From contig NZ_WVUG01000022.1 of assembly GCF_017614965.1 (NCBI RefSeq), positions 1 to 52,945 on the forward strand: DNA of 52,945 nt, given 5' to 3'. Positions 46,895-52,945 of the stretch are shown in pieces. The position numbers and the translations under genes were made by a program. The first letter of the stretch is position 1; every line of letters begins with the position of its first letter. Source of the DNA: Streptomyces griseorubiginosus (GTDB taxonomy: Bacteria > Actinomycetota > Actinomycetes > Streptomycetales > Streptomycetaceae). Below the pieces are notes generated by a model. It searched no databases. It was not told the origin of the DNA and was given only the letters and a program-made list of their open reading frames with translations.

Positions 46895-47964
46895 TTGTCC
46901 GCTGCCCATCCCGCGTAGAAGAGGCCCAGTCCGACGATCACGCAGATGCCCTGGATGATCCAGAAGCGGACCACCACCAGGACCTCGGACCAGCCCTTGA
47001 GTTCGAAGTGGTGCTGGAGCGGCGCCATCCGGAAGACGCGCCGGCCGGTGAGCCGGAACGAGCCGACCTGGATGACCACCGACATGGTGATGAGGACGAA
47101 CAGACCGCCCATGAGGGCCACCAGCAGCTCCGTGCGGGAGAGGATGGCCAGGCCGGTCAGCACGCCGCCGAGGGCGAGCGAGCCGGTGTCGCCCATGAAG
47201 ATCTTGGCGGGCGAGGTGTTCCACCACAGGAAGCCGAGGCAGGCGCCCATCAGCGCGGAGGCGATGACCGCGAGGTCGAGCGGGTCGCGCACCTCGTAGC
47301 AGGCGCCCGGGTTGGTCAGGGTCTGCGCGTTGGCGCAGGACTCCTGGAACTGCCAGACGCCGATGAACGTGTAGGCGCCGAAGACCAGGACGGAGGCGCC
47401 GGTGGCGAGGCCGTCCAGACCGTCCGTCAGGTTCACGCCGTTCGACATCGCGAGGATCATGAACAGCGCCCAGACCACGAACAGCACCGGGCCGATCGAC
47501 CAGCCGAAGTCGGTGATGAACGACAGCTTCGTGGAGGCCGGGGAGTTGCCGCGGGCGTCCTGGAACTGCAGGGCGAGCACCGCGAAGGAGATGCCGACGA
47601 TCAGCTGGCCGGCCATCTTCGCCTTGGCCCGCAGGCCCAGCGAACGGCGCTTGACGATCTTGATGTAGTCGTCGAGGAAGCCGACCAGGCCCATGCCGAC
47701 CATCAGGCCGAGCACCAGCAGACCCGAGTAGCTGGGCGCGTAGCCGGTGATCACCTTGGAGAGGAAGTAGGCGGCGACCGTGGCCAGGATGAAGGCGATG
47801 CCGCCCATCGTCGGCGTACCGCGCTTGCTGGCGTGCTCACGGGGGCCGTCGTCCCGGATGTACTGCCCGTAGCCCTTGCGGGCCAGGAGCTTGATCAGCA
47901 GCGGGGTGCCGACCAGGGTCAGGAACAGACCGATGACTCCCGAGAACAGGATCTGCTTCATCAT
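46891..47964 (-). CDS. mraY: MraY, phospho-MurNAc-pentapeptide transferase
   Basis: A 357-residue enzyme with ten membrane helices that makes lipid I. Active-site loops: YGQYIRDDGPREHASKRGTPTMGG, the aspartate region NGVNLTDGLDGLATGASV and MGDTGSLALGGVLTGLA, with HHFELKGWSE near the end. Its start codons ATG ATG (47964/47961) overlap the murF stop, and its own stop overlaps the murD start, so translation is coupled on both sides. Confidence 0.98.
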   Translation of the reverse strand: MMKQILFSGVIGLFLTLVGTPLLIKLLARKGYGQYIRDDGPREHASKRGTPTMGGIAFILATVAAYFLSKVITGYAPSYSGLLVLGLMVGMGLVGFLDDYIKIVKRRSLGLRAKAKMAGQLIVGISFAVLALQFQDARGNSPASTKLSFITDFGWSIGPVLFVVWALFMILAMSNGVNLTDGLDGLATGASVLVFGAYTFIGVWQFQESCANAQTLTNPGACYEVRDPLDLAVIASALMGACLGFLWWNTSPAKIFMGDTGSLALGGVLTGLAILSRTELLVALMGGLFVLITMSVVIQVGSFRLTGRRVFRMAPLQHHFELKGWSEVLVVVRFWIIQGICVIVGLGLFYAGWAADK

Positions 47965-49376
47965 CGGGCAGCGACCTCACCCTCGGCACCGGTCGCGAGC
48001 AGCGCCTGGGCGACGCTCTCGAGGCCGACCGAACGGGACGCCTTCACGAGCACGACGTCCCCCGGGCGCAACTCGCTGCGCAACAGGTCGACCGCCGCCT
48101 GTGCGTCGGACACGTGCACCGACTCCTCACCCCACGAACCCTCGTTATATGCGCCCAGTTGCAGCCAGGACGCTTCCCTGCCCCCGACCGCGACGAGCTT
48201 GCTGACGTTGAGCCGGACGGCGAGCCGTCCGACCGCGTCGTGCTCGGCGAGCGCCTCGTCCCCGAGCTCGGCCATCTTGCCGAGCACCGCCCAGGTCCGC
48301 CGCCCCCGGCCCATCGCCGCGAGCGCGCGCAGGGCGGCTCGCATGGACTCGGGGTTCGCGTTGTAGGCGTCGTTGACGATGGTCACGCCGTCCGGTCGCT
48401 CGGTGACCTCCATGCGCCAGCGGGAGAGGGAGTCCGCCTCGGAGAGCGCGGTGGCGATCTCTTCCGCGGACATGCCCAGCTCATGGGCGACGGCGGCCGC
48501 GGCGAGCGCGTTCGACACGTGGTGCTCACCGTACAGGCGCATGGTCACATCGCTTGCACCGGAGGGTGTGTGGAGCCGGAAGGCGGGCTGTCCGGTGTCC
48601 GTGAGTCGCACGTTCTCGGCGCGTACGTCCGCTTCGTCGGCCTCGCCGAAGAGGACCACCTTCGCCTTCGTTCGGGACGCCATGGCCCGTACGAGCGGGT
48701 CGTCCGCGTTGAGGATCGCGGCGCCGCCGTCCTGTGCCGACGGAAGAGCCTCCACGAGTTCGCCCTTGGCCTGCGCGATCTGCTCGCGGCCGCCGAACTC
48801 GCCGATGTGGGCGGAGCCGACGTTGAGCACCAGCCCGATCCTCGGCGGGGTCAGCTCGGTGAGGTAGCGGATGTGGCCGATGCCGCGGGCGCCCATCTCC
48901 AGCACGAGGAACCGGGTGTCCTCGGTGGCGGACAGGGCCGTGAGCGGCAGCCCGATCTCGTTGTTGAGCGAGCCGGGCGTGAACACCGTCGGCGCCTTGC
49001 GCCGCAGCACCTGGGCGATGAGGTCCTTGGTGCTGGTCTTGCCCGCGGAGCCGGTGAGCGCCACGAGGGTCGCGCCGAGGCGGCGTACGACATGACGGGC
49101 GAGGGCGCCGAGGGCGGCCTGGACGTCGTCCACGACGATCGCGGGCACGCCGACGGGCCGCGAGCCCAGGACGGCCACCGCGCCCGCCGCCACGACCTGC
49201 TGGGCGAAGTCGTGGCCGTCGACGTGCTCGCCGACGAAGGCGACGAAGAGCCCGCCCGGCTGCACCTCCCGCGAGTCCCGGACGACCGGAGCGGTGACCT
49301 GGACGGACGGATCCGGTATGTCGTGCGTCTGCCCGCCGACGACTGAGGCGATCTCGGCGAGAGAGAGGGCGATCAC
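47961..49376 (-). CDS. murF: MurF, UDP-MurNAc-tripeptide:D-Ala-D-Ala ligase
   Basis: A 471-residue Mur ligase that adds D-Ala-D-Ala. ATP-binding P-loop LTGSAGKTSTKDLIAQVL, FLVLEMGARGIGHIRYLTELTPP, LNVGSAHIGEFGG, and the MurF-typical NDAYNANPESMRAALRALA. GTG start at 49376 with AGGGA upstream, 4 bp after the murE stop; the overlap with mraY (ATGA) is at the other end. Confidence 0.97.
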   Translation of the reverse strand: MIALSLAEIASVVGGQTHDIPDPSVQVTAPVVRDSREVQPGGLFVAFVGEHVDGHDFAQQVVAAGAVAVLGSRPVGVPAIVVDDVQAALGALARHVVRRLGATLVALTGSAGKTSTKDLIAQVLRRKAPTVFTPGSLNNEIGLPLTALSATEDTRFLVLEMGARGIGHIRYLTELTPPRIGLVLNVGSAHIGEFGGREQIAQAKGELVEALPSAQDGGAAILNADDPLVRAMASRTKAKVVLFGEADEADVRAENVRLTDTGQPAFRLHTPSGASDVTMRLYGEHHVSNALAAAAVAHELGMSAEEIATALSEADSLSRWRMEVTERPDGVTIVNDAYNANPESMRAALRALAAMGRGRRTWAVLGKMAELGDEALAEHDAVGRLAVRLNVSKLVAVGGREASWLQLGAYNEGSWGEESVHVSDAQAAVDLLRSELRPGDVVLVKASRSVGLESVAQALLATGAEGEVAAR

Positions 49377-49380
49377 AAGT

Positions 49381-51036
49381 TCATCCCTGGGTCTGCTGGA
49401 TGGCTTCTCGAAGCACCTGGCGGTCGTCGAAGGGACGGACCACCCCGGCGATGTCCTGGCCCTGCTCGTGGCCCTTGCCCGCGACGAGCACGGTGTCTCC
49501 GGGCCGTGCCCGGGCGACGGCCGCTGCGATCGCGGCCGCCCGGTCCTCGAAGACCTGGACCTCGCCGCGTTCGTGTGCTGGTACGGACGCCGCGCCCTCG
49601 AGCATGGTTGCAAGGATGGCGAGCGGGTCCTCGGAGCGGGGGTTGTCGGAGGTCAGTACGGCGGTGTCGGCGAGGCGGGCCGCGGCGGCGCCCATCGGGC
49701 CGCGCTTGGTCCTGTCCCGGTCGCCGCCGCAGCCGAGCACGACGTGCAGCCTGCCCTCGGTGACCTTGCGCAGGGCGCGCAGCACCGACTCGACGGCGTC
49801 GGTCTTGTGGGCGTAGTCCACGACCGCGAGATAGGGCTGTCCGGCGTCCACGCGCTCCAGCCGCCCGGGCACGCCCGGCACCGCGGCGACACCGTCGGCG
49901 GCGGCCTGCGGGTCCAGGCCCGCGGCGGCGAGGGCCACGATCGCGGCGAGGGTGTTGGCCACGTTGAAGGGGCCCGGCAGCGGCGCCTTGGCTTCGATGC
50001 GCTCGCCCTCGGGGCCGATCACGGTGAACGTGGAGTCGAGTTGGCCGATCACGACGTCCTCGGCCCGCCAGTCGGCGTCCGGGTGGCCCTCGGCGGAGTA
50101 CGTCACGACCGGGACGGTCGCCTCCACCGCGAGCCGGCGGCCGTACTCGTCGTCGAGGTTGACCACGCCGAGTCTGCTGCGCCGCGGTGTGAACAGCTGC
50201 GCCTTCGCCTGGAAGTAGTCCTCCATGCCGGAGTGGAACTCCATGTGTTCCGGGCTGAGGTTGGTGAAGACGCCGATGTCGAAGACGCAGCCGTCGACCC
50301 GGCCGAGGACCAGGGCGTGGCTGGAGACCTCCATGGCCACCGCTTCGACCCCGCGCTCCCGCATCACCGCGAACAGGGCCTGCAGATCGGTGGCTTCGGG
50401 GGTGGTGCGCTCGGACTTGATGCGCTCGTCGCCGATGCGCGTCTCCACCGTGCCGATCAGGCCGGTGTTGTTCTTGGTCTTCAGACCGCCCTCGACGAGG
50501 TAGGCGGTGGTGGTCTTGCCGGAGGTGCCGGTGATGCCGATCTGCAGCAGGTCGCGGCCCGGGTGGCCGTAGATGGTGGCCGCCAGTTCACCCATCCGCC
50601 CGCGCGGGTCGTCGACGACCAGGACCGGCAGGCCGGTGGCCGCCGCGCGCTCGGCGCCGGTCGGGTCCGTCAGCACCGCGACCGCGCCGAGGCCGGCGGC
50701 CTGGTTGGCGAAGTCCGCGCCGTGCAGACGGGCGCCCGGAAGGGCGGCGTACAGGTCGCCGGGTCGGACCGCGCGTGAGTCATGGGTGATGCCCGTGACC
50801 TCTGCGGCGCTCTCGGGCCTTGCGGCACCCAGCTGATCGGCGAGCTCCGCGAGGGGTGTGACGGAGACCTGAACCGGTCGTGGCGGCCCCGGATATGTCA
50901 CGGAAACGCCCTTCTGGGTGGTTTGGGACTGATCAGCGTGTGGCACGGCGGTGAGCGTACCGGGCGCACCCGCCCGGGAGCGAAGCGAGGGGCGGGGGGC
51001 GTCCGGCTTGCCGGAGTCGGGAGTGATCATGGTCAC
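49381..51036 (-). CDS. murE: MurE, UDP-MurNAc-dipeptide:DAP ligase
   Basis: A 551-residue Mur ligase adding diaminopimelate; the DNPR motif (TSDNPRSEDPLAIL) marks the DAP-adding type, in agreement with the LL-DAP wall of Streptomyces. P-loop ITGTSGKTTTAYLVEG, EVSSHALVLGRVDG and TNLSPEHMEFHSGMEDYF are visible. The first 50 residues are a low-complexity extension not needed for the fold. GTG at 51036 has AGGA upstream; ATG at 51030 and a later GTG are alternatives. Confidence 0.97.
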   Translation of the reverse strand: MTMITPDSGKPDAPRPSLRSRAGAPGTLTAVPHADQSQTTQKGVSVTYPGPPRPVQVSVTPLAELADQLGAARPESAAEVTGITHDSRAVRPGDLYAALPGARLHGADFANQAAGLGAVAVLTDPTGAERAAATGLPVLVVDDPRGRMGELAATIYGHPGRDLLQIGITGTSGKTTTAYLVEGGLKTKNNTGLIGTVETRIGDERIKSERTTPEATDLQALFAVMRERGVEAVAMEVSSHALVLGRVDGCVFDIGVFTNLSPEHMEFHSGMEDYFQAKAQLFTPRRSRLGVVNLDDEYGRRLAVEATVPVVTYSAEGHPDADWRAEDVVIGQLDSTFTVIGPEGERIEAKAPLPGPFNVANTLAAIVALAAAGLDPQAAADGVAAVPGVPGRLERVDAGQPYLAVVDYAHKTDAVESVLRALRKVTEGRLHVVLGCGGDRDRTKRGPMGAAAARLADTAVLTSDNPRSEDPLAILATMLEGAASVPAHERGEVQVFEDRAAAIAAAVARARPGDTVLVAGKGHEQGQDIAGVVRPFDDRQVLREAIQQTQG

Positions 51037-51062
51037 GGAGCGTTCCTGGCTGGTTGCGCTGA

Positions 51063-52945
51063 TCAGGGTGTGAAGGTGACGGGCAGGGCCGCGGGCTTCG
51101 CGCCGGTGGGCGGGACCTGGAGGGTCTTCAGTGCGAACTCCATCACCTCCTTGAAGATGGGTCCGCAGATCTGGCCGCCGAAGTAGCTGCCCTTCGTCGC
51201 GTTCTGGATGGCGCAGTAGACGGTCACGCGCGGGTTGTCCGCGGGGGCGAAACCGGCGAACGAGGACGTGTATCCGCGGTACTTGCCGGTGGCCGGATCC
51301 ACACGGTTGGCCGTACCCGTCTTGCCCGCGACCCGGTATCCGGGGATGCGCGCCTTGGTGCCGGTGCCCTCCTGGTCGTCCACGACCGACTCCAGCATCT
51401 GGGCGAGCGTCTTCGCCGTCTTCGCGCTGACGACCCTGGTCTTGTGGGGCTTGGCGGCCGGCGTGAAGCGCCCGTCGGCCCCCTTGGCGCCGCGGACGAG
51501 GGTGGGCTCGACACGGACGCCGCCGTTGGCGATCGTCGAGTAGACGGACGCCGCCTGCATGGCGTTGAGGGACACGCCCTGGCCGAAAGGAATCGTGTAC
51601 TGCTGCGATGTCGACCACTTGTCGGGCGGCGCGAGGATGCCCTTGGTCTCGCCCGGGAAGTCGAGTCCGCTGTAGCTGCCGATGCCGAACTTGCGCAGGT
51701 ACGAGTAGAGGACCTTGTTGGCCTGCGCCTGCGTTCTGCCGAGCTGGCCGGTGGCCAGGATGGTGCCGATGTTGCTGGACTTGGCGAGCACGCCGTTGAG
51801 GGTGAGGTCCCAGGTGGCGTGGTCGATGTCGTCCTTGAAGAGCCGGTCGCCGCGGTGCAGCCGGTTGGGCACCACGACATGCGTCAGCGGGGTCGCCACG
51901 TTCTCCTGCAGTACGGCGGCCATCGACATGATCTTGGCGGTGGAGCCGGGCTCGTAGGCGTCCTCGACGGCCCAGTTGTGCAGGGCGTTCGGGTCCGCCT
52001 TGGACAGGTCGTTGGGGTCGAAGCCGGGCGAGTTGGCCATGGCGAGGATCTCGCCGGTCCGGGTGTCCTGCACTATCACGTACCCGCGGTCCGCCCCGGA
52101 CTTCTTGACCTGCTCGCTGATCGCGTTCTGGGCGGCCCACTGGATGTCCCGGTCGATGGTTAGCTCGACGTCGCTGCCGGGCACCGCGGGCGTCTCGGTG
52201 GAGCCCGCGGTGGGGATGAGCCGGCCTCCGGACTGGGCGTAGCGGATCTTGCCGGCCTTGCCGGCCAGTTCCTTGTTCAGCTCCTGCTCGACGCCTCCGC
52301 CGCCCTGGCCGGTGTCGTTGACCCAGCCCAGTATCCCGGCGGCGAGGTCGCCGTTGGGGTAGACGCGCTTGCTGCTGGGGTCGGCGAAGACGCCGGCCAG
52401 GACGTTGGCGGTGCCCGGGTCGGTCGCCGCCTTCTGGGTGAGCGCGTTCCTCAGGTCCTTGATCTGCGTCCAGACCTGCGGGGTCTGACGGCGCGCGAGC
52501 AGGACGTAGCGCAGCTTCTTGTTGGCCGGCCGCAGCTTCTTGACGAGGGTGGCCTGGTCCTGCCCGAGGATCGGCGCGAGCAGCGCGGCCGCCTGCTCCG
52601 GGCCGTCGTCGATCTTCAGCTGGGCGCGGGTGAACATCGTCGGGTCGGCCGTGAGGTCGTAGGCGTCCACGCTGGTCGCCAGGGTCACGCCGTTGCGGTC
52701 GGTGATCCCGCCGCGCTCGGCGGCCAGGGTGTGCACGACGTACCGGTTCTGTTCGGCCTTGGCGGCGTACGTGCTCGCGTCGACGGCCTGGACCTGCAGC
52801 AGCCGTACGACGAACGCGATCAGCACCAGGGTGAGCGCCAGCGCGACCATGCGCAGCCGGGGGCGGGGGCTGCCGAGCTTGAGGAGGTTCGGGGCCGCGG
52901 TCCGGCCCGCCGCGGGACGGCGGGCCGCCGGACGAGCGCCGGGGC
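51063..52945 (-). CDS. ftsI: Septal penicillin-binding protein FtsI, N-terminus cut by window edge
   Basis: A class B penicillin-binding protein running off the right edge; 626 residues are visible. A basic cytoplasmic stretch ending PRLRM leads into one membrane helix (VALALTLVLIAFVVRLLQVQ). The dimerisation domain follows, then the transpeptidase: STAK at codons 51933-51944 (EPGSTAKIMS), SSN (LAKSSNIGT) and KTG (VAGKTGTAN). It cross-links septal peptidoglycan together with FtsW. It is the first visible gene of the dcw transcript, 26 bp before murE. Confidence 0.97.
   Translation of the reverse strand, partial: PGARPAARRPAAGRTAAPNLLKLGSPRPRLRMVALALTLVLIAFVVRLLQVQAVDASTYAAKAEQNRYVVHTLAAERGGITDRNGVTLATSVDAYDLTADPTMFTRAQLKIDDGPEQAAALLAPILGQDQATLVKKLRPANKKLRYVLLARRQTPQVWTQIKDLRNALTQKAATDPGTANVLAGVFADPSSKRVYPNGDLAAGILGWVNDTGQGGGGVEQELNKELAGKAGKIRYAQSGGRLIPTAGSTETPAVPGSDVELTIDRDIQWAAQNAISEQVKKSGADRGYVIVQDTRTGEILAMANSPGFDPNDLSKADPNALHNWAVEDAYEPGSTAKIMSMAAVLQENVATPLTHVVVPNRLHRGDRLFKDDIDHATWDLTLNGVLAKSSNIGTILATGQLGRTQAQANKVLYSYLRKFGIGSYSGLDFPGETKGILAPPDKWSTSQQYTIPFGQGVSLNAMQAASVYSTIANGGVRVEPTLVRGAKGADGRFTPAAKPHKTRVVSAKTAKTLAQMLESVVDDQEGTGTKARIPGYRVAGKTGTANRVDPATGKYRGYTSSFAGFAPADNPRVTVYCAIQNATKGSYFGGQICGPIFKEVMEFALKTLQVPPTGAKPAALPVTFTP

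Overview
The window is a gene-dense, very GC-rich piece of a Streptomyces chromosome. Evidence is the strong G/C bias at third codon positions, frequent GTG starts and familiar gene neighbourhoods: the histidine operon, dnaE, lspA, ileS, and the division/cell-wall (dcw) cluster ending in divIVA. From memory, the order matches the S. coelicolor region from about SCO2048 (hisF) to SCO2090 (ftsI). No rRNA, tRNA, CRISPR array, prophage or insertion sequence was seen. This is core chromosome, not an accessory island.

Layout. 1-1444: an MFS exporter (cut by the left edge) behind an ArsR-type regulator with a strong inverted repeat in front. 1535-7245 (minus): hisD-hisC-hisB-(54-aa membrane protein)-hisH-priA-(Rid protein)-hisF, almost all coupled by ATGA/GTGA overlaps. 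7415-11568 (plus): a beta-helix-like membrane protein, a hypothetical protein, a Lon-N-domain protein, a YbaK-type deacylase and a 24-residue basic protein that looks like ribosomal protein bL37. 11545-11985: a 224-bp tandem duplication covering the 3' ends of two convergent genes. 11869-15835 (minus): a DUF2567-like membrane protein, an ABC transporter pair and a NYN-domain protein. 16323-19862 (minus): dnaE. 20066-24861 (plus): a DUF2252 protein, a membrane protein, a DsbA-like thioredoxin-fold protein and a Tat-exported PhoD phosphatase. 24889-29672: a dienelactone-hydrolase-like protein, an MscS channel, an SDR oxidoreductase, a Na+/H+ antiporter and a GNAT acetyltransferase. 29669-32802 (minus): RluD-type pseudouridine synthase, lspA, and a DksA/TraR zinc-finger protein with a very long lysine/alanine histone-H1-like N-terminus. 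33111-36534 (plus): an actinobacterial translational T-box and ileS. 36792-52945 (minus): divIVA, YggT/ylmG, sepF, YggS, pgeF, ftsZ, ftsQ, murG, ftsW, murD, mraY, murF, murE and ftsI (cut by the right edge).

Working together: the his genes form one translationally coupled unit, with bifunctional PriA serving both histidine and tryptophan synthesis. The dcw block makes peptidoglycan precursors (MurE/F/D, MraY, MurG), polymerises septal wall (FtsW/FtsI) and builds or places the division and growth machinery (FtsZ, SepF, FtsQ, DivIVA). ileS is controlled by uncharged tRNA-Ile through a riboswitch that can be read base by base.

The points most worth a second look are the 224-bp duplication (all differences in the coding part silent except one that creates a stop at its edge), the unannotatably small bL37-like gene it abuts, the H1-tailed DksA protein, the conserved-looking membrane peptide and arginine-less Rid protein inside the his operon, and the GAHH active-site signature of IleRS. 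I did not find a convincing wholly new multi-gene system.
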